This document shows, one piece after another, positions 1 through 7,860 of a stretch of 64,000 nucleotides of DNA (positions are counted from its first letter, which is position 1; the number at the start of each line of letters is the position of its first letter). A model generated the notes under the pieces. That model worked only from the letters and a program-made list of their open reading frames with translations, was not told the DNA's origin and searched no databases. The DNA is from Azonexus sp. (GTDB lineage: Bacteria; Pseudomonadota; Gammaproteobacteria; Burkholderiales; Rhodocyclaceae), in contig JAGOAU010000001.1 in assembly GCA_017983755.1 (NCBI GenBank), forward strand, positions 1-64,000, in the 5' to 3' direction. The position numbers were made by a program, and so were the translations under genes.

Positions 1-190
1 CCCGGTGCCCCTTTTTTTTTTTTTTTTCTTTTTGGGAAGCAAAAAAAAAATAACCCCCCCGGGAAAAGGGGGAAACCACGTCTCCCAACAAACCCTCCCG
101 CCCCGCGCCCCCCCCCCCCCCCCCGCAAACAACGACAACACCCCAGTCTCCCCAAGGCACCAAAAGCGAAGCGGGTTAAAATCCCGCCCC
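1..190. other. Low-complexity contig-end sequence
   Basis: Runs of T, A, C and G homopolymers (for example about 16 T near position 12 and about 20 C near position 105) look like poor-quality terminal reads, not biology. The reading frame of the first gene stays open through this stretch only because the homopolymers lack stops, so no coding is assigned. The last ~30 bases (AT-richer, with TAAAAT near 179) could be a real -10 element just ahead of the first gene. Confidence 0.75.
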
Positions 191-1798
191 ATGCCCGCCC
201 TCTCCCCCGCCCGCCAGACCCAGCTGCTCTTCCTGCTCGCCCTCGCAGTGCTGGCGCCGGGCATCTGGGAGGCAACGGGGCTGACCGGCAAGGACGAGTT
301 CTTCCTCGGCCTGCGCACGCCGATGGAGATGATCGAGGGCGACCACTGGCTGGTGCCTTTCCTCGACGGCGCGCCGCGCATCCGCAAGCCGCCGCTGCTC
401 TACTGGCTGGGGCGCGCCAGTTTCGAGACCTTCGGCATTTCGCTGGTGAGCGCCCGCTTCGTTGCCGTGCTTTTCGCCGCCTTGCTGGTCGTTTCCACTG
501 CCGGCATCGCCCGGCGCCTTTCCGGCCGCAACGAAGCCGGCTGGATCGCCGGCTGCGTGCTCCTCGGCTGCCTCGGCATCGCCAGCGAGGGGCGCCGCTT
601 CATGCTCGATGTGCCGGTTGCTGCGCTGTCCACTGCCGCTTTCTGGAGCCTGCTGACATGGCTGGATTCGGGCAAGAAAAGGTGGTTGACCGCAACAACC
701 CTCCTGCTAGCCGCCGGCTTCCTGACCAAGGGGCCGATCGTCGCACTGGTCTGCGGCGGTGGCGTCCTGGCACTGCTGGCGACGGGCCGCTGGCGCTTCG
801 CCGAACTCGGCCGACAATGGCTGCCGCTGGCCGGCCACGCCGTGCTCTTCGCGCTTCTGGCGCTGCCCTGGTTCTTCGTCGTCCGCGCCGTCTACCCGGA
901 GGCCGCCGACCTGGTGCTGGCCGGCGAACTGGAATCGCGCCAGTTCTTCAACCTGTCGCCCGGCATCCTGCTTGGCCTGCTCAACGTCGCGCTACCCTGG
1001 GTCTTCGTATTTGCCGTCGCCGCCTGGGCGGCCTGGAATCGGCCGGCGGTCGACCGGCTGGCGCTGTTCTGGTTCTGCGCCACCTTCCTGCCCTTCGCCT
1101 TCATCCGCAGCTTCGACCGTTACCTGATCGGCTCGCTGGTGCCGCTGGCCATTCTCGTCGCGCTGGCCCTGCCGGAAATGCGCGCGCGCTGGCCCTTCCG
1201 CCTCGGGCTGATCGTGGCCCTGCTACTCGGCGCCGCTTTCGCCGGTTTCGCGTTCTGGTTCGGCCTCGGCGGCTGGTACTGGCTGCCGCTCCCCGCCACT
1301 TATTTTGCCTGGGCTTGGTGGCGCGAGCGCGGCCTCGGCCACACGCTGGCCGCCCCGGCCGTCTATTGGGCAGCCCTGCTCTGGGGCATCTTCCCGGCAC
1401 TCGGCGTCAATGCCGTTCCCGAAGCGGTGCGTGAACTCGGGCGGAGCCGCGACATTGCCATGTTCGACGGCCCGCAGCCGGCGCTGCTGCCGATTCTCAG
1501 CCAGCGCGCGCACCGTCATTACGGCAGCCTGGACAAACACGACCTGGCCGAACTGAAGGCGCTGAACGCCCTCGTCTTCATGGAGAGCCAGGACATTCCC
1601 CGTTTCCAGGCCGCCATCGCCGCCGCCGGCCTGCAGGCAAGACAGGTAGGCAGCTACCGCAACCTGGCCTCGCACGGCTCCGGCCTGCGCTTCGCCCGCG
1701 TCGGCGCCACCGTTGAAAACTGGCGGCAGGCGTTCGCCACGCGCGACCTGGCGCCGCTGATGACGACCATCGTCTGGTTCGAGATCAGCGCGCCATGA
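191..1798 (+). CDS. ArnT-like glycosyltransferase family 39 membrane protein
   Basis: A polytopic inner-membrane protein of 535 residues that should transfer a sugar from a polyprenyl-phosphate donor to a lipid or protein acceptor on the periplasmic side. It has the family's N-terminal layout: a first membrane helix, then an acidic loop motif (GKDEF, about residue 30), then RKPPLLYW, the KPPL-YW signature of ArnT/PMT relatives, followed by about ten hydrophobic segments and a short soluble tail. I start it at the ATG at 191; upstream in-frame sequence is homopolymer noise. It overlaps the next gene by four bases (ATGA), so the three genes form one operon. The acceptor cannot be told from sequence; 4-amino-arabinose transfer to lipid A is only one option. 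Confidence 0.85.
   Translation: MPALSPARQTQLLFLLALAVLAPGIWEATGLTGKDEFFLGLRTPMEMIEGDHWLVPFLDGAPRIRKPPLLYWLGRASFETFGISLVSARFVAVLFAALLVVSTAGIARRLSGRNEAGWIAGCVLLGCLGIASEGRRFMLDVPVAALSTAAFWSLLTWLDSGKKRWLTATTLLLAAGFLTKGPIVALVCGGGVLALLATGRWRFAELGRQWLPLAGHAVLFALLALPWFFVVRAVYPEAADLVLAGELESRQFFNLSPGILLGLLNVALPWVFVFAVAAWAAWNRPAVDRLALFWFCATFLPFAFIRSFDRYLIGSLVPLAILVALALPEMRARWPFRLGLIVALLLGAAFAGFAFWFGLGGWYWLPLPATYFAWAWWRERGLGHTLAAPAVYWAALLWGIFPALGVNAVPEAVRELGRSRDIAMFDGPQPALLPILSQRAHRHYGSLDKHDLAELKALNALVFMESQDIPRFQAAIAAAGLQARQVGSYRNLASHGSGLRFARVGATVENWRQAFATRDLAPLMTTIVWFEISAP
664..697 (+). repeat. Dispersed uptake-signal-like repeat, in GT39 gene
   Basis: Core GTTGACCGCAACA (685-697), preceded by GAAAAGG and GGATTC tracts. 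One core mismatch. Plus strand denotes the GTCGACCGCAACAG orientation throughout. Confidence 0.7.
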
Positions 1799-2913
1799 AG
1801 CGGGCGCGCTGGCCGGCCCTGCTGTTCTTCCTGCTGGCCGTGGCCGGCGCCGCCTGGCGCGCGCCGCTGCCGGCCGCGCCGGCCTTCGTGCCGCCGCCGG
1901 CGGCGCCGCCCGACCCCAATCCGCCGGCCTTCGCCGCCGCACTGCTGCCGGTCGCCGCCCCCTCGGCGCACGCCGCGGCGCTGGCCGAACTGGCGGACGG
2001 CCGCATCGCCGCCGCCTGGTTCGCCGGCACCCGCGAAGGCGCTGCCGACGTCGCGGTCTGGTTGGCGACGCTGGGCTCCGGCGGCTGGAGCGCACCGCAG
2101 CCGATAGCGACACGCGAGGGCACCGCCGCGGCGACGCGGGCCTATGTGCGCAAGGTCGGCAATCCGGTGCTGTACGCCGAAGGCGAGCAGCTGCACCTGT
2201 GGTTCGTCAGCGTCGCCATGGGCGGCTGGGCCGGCAGTTCGCTGAACCACGCGGTATCCGTCGACGGCGGCGCGACCTGGTCGCCGCCAGTCAAGCTGCA
2301 AACCTCGCCATTTCTCAACATCAGCACCCTCGGCCGGGCGCCACCGCTGCCGCTGGCCGACGGCGGCCTCGGCCTGCCGGTCTATCACGAGTTCGTTGCC
2401 AAGCACGGCGAGTGGCTGCGCCTCGGCGCCGATGGCCGGATCGTCGACAAGGTGCGGATGGCGCATGAAGTGCGCACACTGCAGCCGGCGGTCGCGGTTT
2501 TCGACGAACGCCACGCACTCGCCATCCTGCGCGACGCCGGCCCCGGGCCCGGCCGGATTCGCGCCGCCGCCAGCGCCGACGGCGGAGAGCGCTGGCCGGC
2601 GTCGGCCGACCTGCCGCTGCCCAACCCGAATTCGTCGGTCGCCCTGTTGCACCTGCACAGCGGCCGCCTGCTGATTGCCGGCAACGGCGCCGGCAATCGC
2701 AACCAGTTGCTGTTGTGGCTTTCGGACGACGCGGGGAAGACTTGGCGCCCGGCGCGTACCGTCGAGAGCGACGCCGACGAGCTCGCCGAGTTTTCCTATC
2801 CGGCGCTGCTGCAGGGCCGCGACGGACGCATTCATCTCGCCTACACCTGGCGCCGCCAGGGCATCAAGCATGCGGTGTTCAGCGAGGCCTGGCTGGATGG
2901 CGGGCCGCCATGA
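1795..2913 (+). CDS. Sialidase-like BNR/Asp-box repeat protein
   Basis: A 372-residue protein with an N-terminal hydrophobic anchor or signal (about residues 7-24) and then a predicted beta-propeller. Two Asp-box motifs are visible, SVDGGATWS (about residue 160) and SDDAGKTWRP (about residue 310), matching S-x-D-x-G-x-T-W. The family (BNR_2, exo-sialidase-like) includes many non-sialidase members, so the substrate is unknown. The four-base overlaps on both sides place it in the operon with the GT39 protein, which suggests the two act on the same periplasmic or outer-surface glycan. I see no clear catalytic Arg triad assignment by eye. Confidence 0.75.
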   Translation: MKRARWPALLFFLLAVAGAAWRAPLPAAPAFVPPPAAPPDPNPPAFAAALLPVAAPSAHAAALAELADGRIAAAWFAGTREGAADVAVWLATLGSGGWSAPQPIATREGTAAATRAYVRKVGNPVLYAEGEQLHLWFVSVAMGGWAGSSLNHAVSVDGGATWSPPVKLQTSPFLNISTLGRAPPLPLADGGLGLPVYHEFVAKHGEWLRLGADGRIVDKVRMAHEVRTLQPAVAVFDERHALAILRDAGPGPGRIRAAASADGGERWPASADLPLPNPNSSVALLHLHSGRLLIAGNGAGNRNQLLLWLSDDAGKTWRPARTVESDADELAEFSYPALLQGRDGRIHLAYTWRRQGIKHAVFSEAWLDGGPP

Positions 2914-3464
2914 ACCCGGCCGCGATCTACGGCTGGCTCGCGCACGCCATCGTCTTCGGGGCGCTGGTATCGCTGCTGCCGCTCGGCGCGAAGCGGCGCC
3001 ACGTCGGCCTGGCGGCAGTCCCGCTGGCGCTGCTGGCCGGCATCGCCACGCTGTTGCACGGGTTCGCCGGCCCGCCCTCGGCGACACTGCTGGCGCTCGC
3101 TGCCTGGCAACTGGCCGGCCGTGGCCCTTCGCCGCTGGGCCAGCGCCCGGCGTGGCTGGTGATCGGGTTCGCCGTGCTGTTCTATCCGCTGGCGCTCGGG
3201 CTCGGACCTTTCGACCCCTATGCCATCGGCTACCAGCCGTGGCCGTTACTGCTGGCCTGCGGCGCGCTGGCGGCGGGGTTGTGGAAGTGGCGGCGCAACG
3301 ACTGGCTGCTGATCCTTGCCCTGGCGCTCGCCGCCTACGCCGGCGGTCTGTTCGCCAACCTGTGGGACGCGCTGGTCGACCCGCTGCTGGTGTTGACGGC
3401 GCTCGCCGTCGCCGTCAGGCAGCTGGCCCGACGGGCGTCAGCCGGCGGCAAGACCGCCGGCTGA
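2910..3464 (+). CDS. Small polytopic membrane protein, function unknown
   Basis: This 184-residue protein is almost entirely hydrophobic, with about six predicted membrane segments separated by short basic loops. Its ATG overlaps the stop of the sialidase-like gene (ATGA), so it is the third gene of the glycosyltransferase operon. I do not recognise a family. Membrane subunits of this kind often accompany GT39 enzymes, but no motif supports a specific role. An in-frame start further upstream at 2715 lies inside the previous gene and is rejected. Confidence 0.65.
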   Translation: MNPAAIYGWLAHAIVFGALVSLLPLGAKRRHVGLAAVPLALLAGIATLLHGFAGPPSATLLALAAWQLAGRGPSPLGQRPAWLVIGFAVLFYPLALGLGPFDPYAIGYQPWPLLLACGALAAGLWKWRRNDWLLILALALAAYAGGLFANLWDALVDPLLVLTALAVAVRQLARRASAGGKTAG

Positions 3465-3471
3465 AACTCCC

Positions 3472-4023
3472 TCAGTTCAGGCGCAGCGCCACTTCGGCGA
3501 CGCGCTGGCCGTAACGCCGGGCGGTGTCGAGGTCGCCCTGGGGAATCTCGTCGACCGCGGCGTCGGACGGCGAACGCACGAGCAGGCCGACCGAGCCCCC
3601 CAGGTGGTTGATGTCGGCATGCGTCGCCGCCTTGCCATTGGCCGGCAGCAGGCCGAGGCTGACCCAGATGCCGCCGTGCTGCGAGGCCAGCGTCTGCAGC
3701 TGGGCCAGCGTCGCGCCCTTGTCGCCGACCGGGCTGGCGCTGTTGGTGAAGGCGCCGAACACCTTGTCCTGCCAGGCGCGGGTGAACCAGGCCTTGGACG
3801 AGGCATCGGCGAATTTCTTGAACTGCCAGCTCGGGCCGCCCATGTAGGTCGGCGTGCCGAAGATGATGGCGTCGGCGGCATTCAGCTTGTCCCAGCCGCC
3901 TTCCGGCAGGTTGCCTTCGGCGTCGATGGGCAGCAGTTCGGCGCCGGCGCCTTCGGCGACATGCTCGGCGACGCGCTGGGTATGGCCGTAGCCGGAGTGG
4001 TAAACAACGATCGTCTTGCTCAT
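3472..4023 (-). CDS. WrbA/flavodoxin-like NAD(P)H:quinone reductase family protein
   Basis: A 183-residue flavodoxin-fold protein expected to bind FMN and reduce quinones or related electrophiles in the cytoplasm. The phosphate-binding loop is visible at the N-terminus (VVYHSGYGHTQRVAEHV), and FGTPTYMGGPSWQFKKFAD is the typical second FMN-contact segment. The start is set at the ATG at 4023, which is preceded by a GGAGAAC ribosome site; in-frame codons upstream run into the pirin gene. It lies 25 bases downstream of the pirin gene on the same strand and opposite the divergent LysR regulator, an arrangement that suggests a small electrophile- or quinone-stress operon. Confidence 0.85.
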   Translation of the reverse strand: MSKTIVVYHSGYGHTQRVAEHVAEGAGAELLPIDAEGNLPEGGWDKLNAADAIIFGTPTYMGGPSWQFKKFADASSKAWFTRAWQDKVFGAFTNSASPVGDKGATLAQLQTLASQHGGIWVSLGLLPANGKAATHADINHLGGSVGLLVRSPSDAAVDEIPQGDLDTARRYGQRVAEVALRLN

Positions 4024-4048
4024 GGTGTTCTCCTTGGGGTTGGTTTGG

Positions 4049-4759
4049 TTATTGCGAAACGGGGGGCAGGTCGAAGAGCAGGAATTCCGTTTCTTCGGCG
4101 GCCCGGAAGTCGAGGCGGGTTTCGTCGGCAACCTTGGCGGCATCGCCGGTCGCCAGGTTTTGGCCATTCACCGCGAGTCGACCGCGGATGACATGGACGT
4201 AGGCGAGACGGCGCGGCGCCAGGTCGTAGCCCAGCGCTTCGCCGGGCGCCAGCAGGCTGGCCCACAGCCGGGCGTCCTGGCCGATGGTCGTGCTGCCTTC
4301 GGCACCGTCGGGCGAGGCGACGAGACGCCAGCGGCCGCGCAACTCGGCTTCCGGCAACGGCTGCTGTTCGTAGCTGGCGGGAGTACCGAGGCGTGCCGGC
4401 TCGATCCAGATCTGCAGCAGGTGCGTGCCTGCGACCGGCGACGGGTTGAACTCGCTGTGCAGGATGCCCTTGCCGGCGCTCATGCGCTGCACCTCGCCGC
4501 GCCGGATGACGCCGCCGTTGCCGAGGCTGTCCTTGTGCTCCAGCGCGCCGTCGAGGATGTAGGTGACGATCTCCATGTCGCGGTGGCCGTGCCGGCCGAA
4601 GCCGGCACCCGGCACGATGCGGTCCTCGTTGATCACGCGCAGCGCGCCCCAGCCCATTTCCTCCGGGTCGTAGTAATCGGCGAAGGAGAAGCTGTGCAGC
4701 GCCTTGAGCCAGCCGTGGTCGGCATGGCCGCGCTCGGCGGAAAGTCGGGGGATGATCAT
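4049..4759 (-). CDS. Pirin family protein (YhhW-like)
   Basis: A 236-residue bicupin of the pirin family. The N-terminal cupin carries the metal-binding signature, with HGHRDMEIVTY (about residues 58-68) followed by EVQRMSAGKGILHSEFNPS, which supplies the second His and Glu ligands. Some relatives show quercetin 2,3-dioxygenase activity in vitro; others act as redox-sensing transcription cofactors. The ATG at 4759 follows a GGAGAAC ribosome site. It is the first gene of the minus-strand pair and is divergent from a LysR gene, so LysR control is likely. The physiological substrate is unknown. Confidence 0.88.
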   Translation of the reverse strand: MIIPRLSAERGHADHGWLKALHSFSFADYYDPEEMGWGALRVINEDRIVPGAGFGRHGHRDMEIVTYILDGALEHKDSLGNGGVIRRGEVQRMSAGKGILHSEFNPSPVAGTHLLQIWIEPARLGTPASYEQQPLPEAELRGRWRLVASPDGAEGSTTIGQDARLWASLLAPGEALGYDLAPRRLAYVHVIRGRLAVNGQNLATGDAAKVADETRLDFRAAEETEFLLFDLPPVSQ

Positions 4760-4864
4760 GGCGTTCTCCTTGTGAATTGACGATATAGCTTAGTCGCCAT
4801 GTTAGGCGTAGAGTTCACCTCCATCCAGCGAATAATTCTGGACAAATCGTTCAATAAAATTCAC
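4760..4864. promoter_or_regulatory. Divergent LysR/pirin control region
   Basis: This 105 bp gap between the pirin start and the LysR start is AT-richer than its surroundings and contains TATAGCTTAGTCGCCATG and AATTCTGGACAAATCG. LysR regulators typically bind T-N11-A sites in such divergent gaps and control both sides. I can point to candidate T-N11-A pairs but cannot single one out by eye. Confidence 0.45.
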
Positions 4865-5776
4865 ATGAAGATTTCCCTCGATCTCCTGCACATCCTCGAC
4901 ACCATCGACCGCCACGGCAGCTTCAGCGCTGCGTCGGCCGCCCTGCACCGCGTACCCTCGGCGCTGTCGCACGCCGTCGCCAAGCTGGAAGACGAACTCG
5001 GCGTTCCGCTGTTCGTCCGCGAAGGCCGCAAGGCGACGCTCAACGAGGCCGGGCGCGCCCTGCTCGACGACGGCCGCCATCTGCTGCGCGCCGCCGCCGA
5101 ACTGGAACGCCGCGTGCAGCGCATCGCCACCGGCTGGGAAACGGAACTGCGCATCGCCATCGACGCCATCATTCCGGTGGAGCGCCTCTATCCGATGCTC
5201 GGGCGCTTCCTTGCCGTCGACTGCGGCACCCAGGTTCGCCTCCACCACGAAGTGCTGGGCGGCACCTGGGATTCCCTGGCCACCGGCCGCGCCGACCTCG
5301 TCATCGGCGCCCCCGGCGACATGCCGGCGCGCAGCGGCATCGCCAGGCGCCACCTGTGCAGCCACACCCGCTTCGTATTCGCGGTCGCGCCGCGCCATCC
5401 GCTGGCCGCCTGGCAGGGGCCGATCCCCGCCAGCGAGCTGCTGCACCATCGCGCCGTCGTCGTCGCCGACACCTCGCAGGAACTGATCGCCCGCAGCATC
5501 GGCTTGATCGAAGGCCAGGACACGCTGCGCGTTCCCGACATCCGCACCAAGGCCAGCGCCCAGGTCGCCGGTTTCGGTGTCGGCCACCTGCCGGGCTGGA
5601 TCGCCGATCCTGAAATCGCTGCCGGCCGCCTGGTCGAGAAGGAACTCGCCGAACCGCGCCCCGACATGCCGCTACACATCGCCTGGCGCAGCCGCCGGGT
5701 CGGCAAGGCGCTGGCGTGGTTTCTGGCGGAGCTGGAGAAACCGGAAGAAATCGCCGCCCTCGGCGCCGGGCTGTGA
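4865..5776 (+). CDS. LysR-family transcriptional regulator
   Basis: This protein of about 303 residues has an N-terminal winged helix-turn-helix (ISLDLLHILDTIDRHGSFSAAS, then VPSALSHAVAKLEDELGVPLF and the REGRKATLNEAG turn). A periplasmic-binding-like effector domain follows from about residue 90. I choose the ATG at 4865 because the LysR domain begins there; the upstream in-frame ATG at 4799 would add 22 unrelated residues. It is divergent from the pirin and WrbA-like genes and is therefore their probable regulator. The inducer is unknown. Confidence 0.9.
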   Translation: MKISLDLLHILDTIDRHGSFSAASAALHRVPSALSHAVAKLEDELGVPLFVREGRKATLNEAGRALLDDGRHLLRAAAELERRVQRIATGWETELRIAIDAIIPVERLYPMLGRFLAVDCGTQVRLHHEVLGGTWDSLATGRADLVIGAPGDMPARSGIARRHLCSHTRFVFAVAPRHPLAAWQGPIPASELLHHRAVVVADTSQELIARSIGLIEGQDTLRVPDIRTKASAQVAGFGVGHLPGWIADPEIAAGRLVEKELAEPRPDMPLHIAWRSRRVGKALAWFLAELEKPEEIAALGAGL

Positions 5777-5847
5777 CCCCCGTTCGCGCGGGCGCCCTGG
5801 CGAACTGGCATAAAATCCCCTCCGCATAGCCAACCGAATCCGCCACC

Positions 5848-6399
5848 ATGCCACCCACGACCGACACCCAGGAAATCGAAATCCGCATCAAGAGCATCGA
5901 GCAACTGTTCAACAGCCTTGATCCCGCCCCGTTTCGCGAACGCGAACTCGACCGCGAAGCCGAACGGCACATCGTTTCCTATGCCCGGGAAGCCACCGCC
6001 GACCAGCCGCTGAACCTCGTCATCTACCTGCCGGCGACACCGGAACCGGCACTGGCCAAGGAAGTGGAAGCCGCCATCGGCCACCATTTCGCGCTCCAGG
6101 CAAGGGAGCGGGAAGCGGAACTGGGCGAACTGCGCCGCCTCGGGCGCAAGGGCCTGGCGGTCGGCCTGCTGGTCATGCTCTTCGCCACGCTGGCCGGCGT
6201 CGCGCTGACCAACGCCTTCCCGGATTCGCGCTTCATCGAAACCATCGAGCACAGCCTTATCATCTTCGGCTGGGTTGCCCTCTGGCGGCCGATCGAAATC
6301 CTGCTCTACGACCGCTGGCCACTGATCCGCGCCCGCAAGCTGTTCCAGCGCCTGGCCACGGCGCCGGTGGTCGTCCGCCCGGCAACGGCCAGCCGATAG
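5848..6399 (+). CDS. Conserved-looking small membrane protein, function unknown
   Basis: A 183-residue protein with a soluble, charged N-terminal half (about residues 1-105, with a helical REREAELGELRRL segment) and two membrane helices (about 113-131 and 142-158). A short basic cytoplasmic tail follows. I do not recognise the family. It stands alone between the LysR gene and an AT-rich island, and TAAAATCCCC just upstream (about 5811) resembles a -10 element. The high GC and codon use match the chromosome core, so it is not part of the island. Confidence 0.7.
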   Translation: MPPTTDTQEIEIRIKSIEQLFNSLDPAPFRERELDREAERHIVSYAREATADQPLNLVIYLPATPEPALAKEVEAAIGHHFALQAREREAELGELRRLGRKGLAVGLLVMLFATLAGVALTNAFPDSRFIETIEHSLIIFGWVALWRPIEILLYDRWPLIRARKLFQRLATAPVVVRPATASR

Positions 6400-6408
6400 G
6401 GACGCCCT

Positions 6409-6443
6409 GAAAATGGGCAATTTCGCACAGTCGACCGCAACAG
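6409..6443 (+). repeat. Dispersed uptake-signal-like repeat, intergenic
   Basis: Core GTCGACCGCAACAG (6430-6443), exact, with GAAAAT and AATTTC tracts upstream. Confidence 0.85.
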
Positions 6444-6496
6444 CCCCGATATCAGGCGATCCGGCCGGCTTGTCGCTTGCCGACTTCCATTTAGCA

Positions 6497-6530
6497 TCCG
6501 GCCAAATCCGGCCAAATCCGGCCAGTTCCG
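6497..6530. repeat. 10-bp tandem repeat (TCCGGCCAAA)n
   Basis: Two exact units of TCCGGCCAAA are followed by a diverged unit TCCGGCCAGT and a partial TCCG. The repeat sits exactly where composition changes into the island, so it may mark the integration junction or may be simple slippage. Confidence 0.85.
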
Positions 6531-6687
6531 GACATTTGGTCTCTTGAACCACAAAGGCCCTACCAGTGCATACTAGACTCTGGCAGATATATCACTGCAA
6601 ATGGGAGTTTTGAAGGACTCAAACGTCGGTCCGGAGCGAACATAGAGTTTTTGTCTAAGCGTCCACTTATCTAGCCAAAGCACATCG

Positions 6688-6700
6688 TTCTGTTACAGAA
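6688..6700. promoter_or_regulatory. Palindromic candidate operator upstream of DUF262 gene
   Basis: TTCTGTTACAGAA is a perfect inverted repeat around a central T. It lies upstream of TAATAG, a possible -10 element near 6713. No regulator is encoded in the pair, so the DUF262 protein itself or a host factor would have to bind it. Confidence 0.4.
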
Positions 6701-6770
6701 AACCCAGAGGCATAATAGTAGAAGTTATTTTTGCCGGACCAACACTAGTAGAACCAGACAAAGGGCCGAT

Positions 6771-7853
6771 ATGAGTCAGAAGGAAATTTTGGCGGAGCAA
6801 GATGCAACGTTCGAGTTGGAGGACTCGGAGCAACCCATTCCTCCTTCAGACATCGTCGCATATAACGAATTGCGCTCCTGTGCAGATTTGTTCCGTATGC
6901 ATGCGACGGGCAAGCTAGAGATTCAGCCAGACTTTCAACGCGAAGTTGTATGGAAGCAAGACGATCAGTCCAGATTCATAGACTCCCTCGTCAAGCAACT
7001 TCCGATTCCCAGCATGTGCTTCAGTTTGGATTACAAAACTCAGCGCTGGAAGGTGATCGATGGGCTGCAGCGGATGAGTTCCATCATAAGGTTCTTGTCG
7101 CAAGCACCGTGGCAGTTGAGTGACCTGTCAGATATTCACCCGAAACTTCGAGGGACGAAGAACAACGAGCTGCGAGACGGCTCAGATGAACAAAAGCGAT
7201 TGTATGCTTTGGTGGAGGACGTCTCGATACCAGTTACGGTCATTCGTTGCGATTACTCGCAGCGAAACCATCTGCTTTACCTCTTCACCATCTTTCACAG
7301 ATTAAATTCTGGTGGAGTCAGACTGACGAATCAGGAAATCCGGAACTGTATTTACTCTGGTCCCTTCAATGATGAACTCAAGGAATTTGACCGTACCAAT
7401 GCAGATTGGAGGGTCGTAAAAAAGCGCATCTGGGGGTCTATGGATCGGTTCAGATCGGTCGAGGTGTTACTACGTATCTTGGCGTTCTCGGAAAACCGTC
7501 ACCTCTATGATGGAAATTTGGCGCGCTTCCTAAACGACTTTATGCATGCCAAAACCATTCAGAAGTCACCCCCTAGCGTTAAAGACGCCCTTTCCGTAAC
7601 GATGGCTCGCGCTAGACAAGCTTTTGGTGACGGACGTGCGGGAAAAATGTCATTGGTGCTTGTAGAAGCGTTATTGATAGCCCTATATGTGAAGCGTGAT
7701 GACCTTGAGGGTAGGTCTTCGGCGGAGGTACAGGCAGCGTATGCAAATATGCGCAGCAAACCGTCCTTCGTTGAAAGCGCTCGGTATGCGGTAACGAGTG
7801 TTGATAATGTTAGGACTCGCCTTAACGCTGCTGTCGAAGCATTCACGCTCTGA
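6771..7853 (+). CDS. DUF262 (GmrS-N/ParB-like) domain protein, no HNH domain
   Basis: This 360-residue protein carries the DUF262 motifs in order: IQPDFQREVVWKQDDQSRFIDSLVKQL (about residues 51-76), VIDGLQRMSSI (about 101-111, the DGQQR-type NTP site), and FHRLNSGGVRLTNQEIRN (about 178-195). DUF262 is the ParB-related NTP-binding domain found at the N-terminus of GmrSD-type modification-dependent restriction enzymes. Here the C-terminal DUF1524 HNH nuclease domain is absent, so nuclease action would have to come from the partner. The next gene encodes an HEPN protein seven bases downstream. Base composition is clearly AT-richer than the neighbours, which points to horizontal acquisition. Defence or toxin-antitoxin roles are inference. 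Confidence 0.85.
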   Translation: MSQKEILAEQDATFELEDSEQPIPPSDIVAYNELRSCADLFRMHATGKLEIQPDFQREVVWKQDDQSRFIDSLVKQLPIPSMCFSLDYKTQRWKVIDGLQRMSSIIRFLSQAPWQLSDLSDIHPKLRGTKNNELRDGSDEQKRLYALVEDVSIPVTVIRCDYSQRNHLLYLFTIFHRLNSGGVRLTNQEIRNCIYSGPFNDELKEFDRTNADWRVVKKRIWGSMDRFRSVEVLLRILAFSENRHLYDGNLARFLNDFMHAKTIQKSPPSVKDALSVTMARARQAFGDGRAGKMSLVLVEALLIALYVKRDDLEGRSSAEVQAAYANMRSKPSFVESARYAVTSVDNVRTRLNAAVEAFTL

Positions 7854-7860
7854 GGCCAGT

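Larger units (their letters stand above)
6400..6770. other. Island boundary: repeat copy, 10-bp tandem repeat, AT-rich leader
   Basis: A 371 bp gap with no gene. It starts with one copy of the dispersed repeat (6409-6443), then a TCCGGCCAAA tandem repeat (6497-6530). Composition then shifts abruptly to AT-rich from about 6545 onward, which marks the left edge of the DUF262/HEPN island. A perfect inverted repeat, TTCTGT-T-ACAGAA (6688-6700), lies about 70 bases before the DUF262 start, next to TAATAG (about 6713), and is a candidate operator. Confidence 0.6.

Noticed and set aside
5..190. N-terminal extension of the first gene with a poly-Phe and poly-Pro stretch
   Set aside because: It is the translation of homopolymer noise at the contig end; the family N-terminus begins at the ATG at 191.
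1654..3087. 477-codon minus-strand frame across the sialidase-like gene
   Set aside because: Arg/Ala-rich antisense shadow of a GC-rich gene; the plus-strand gene has Asp boxes and coupled starts.
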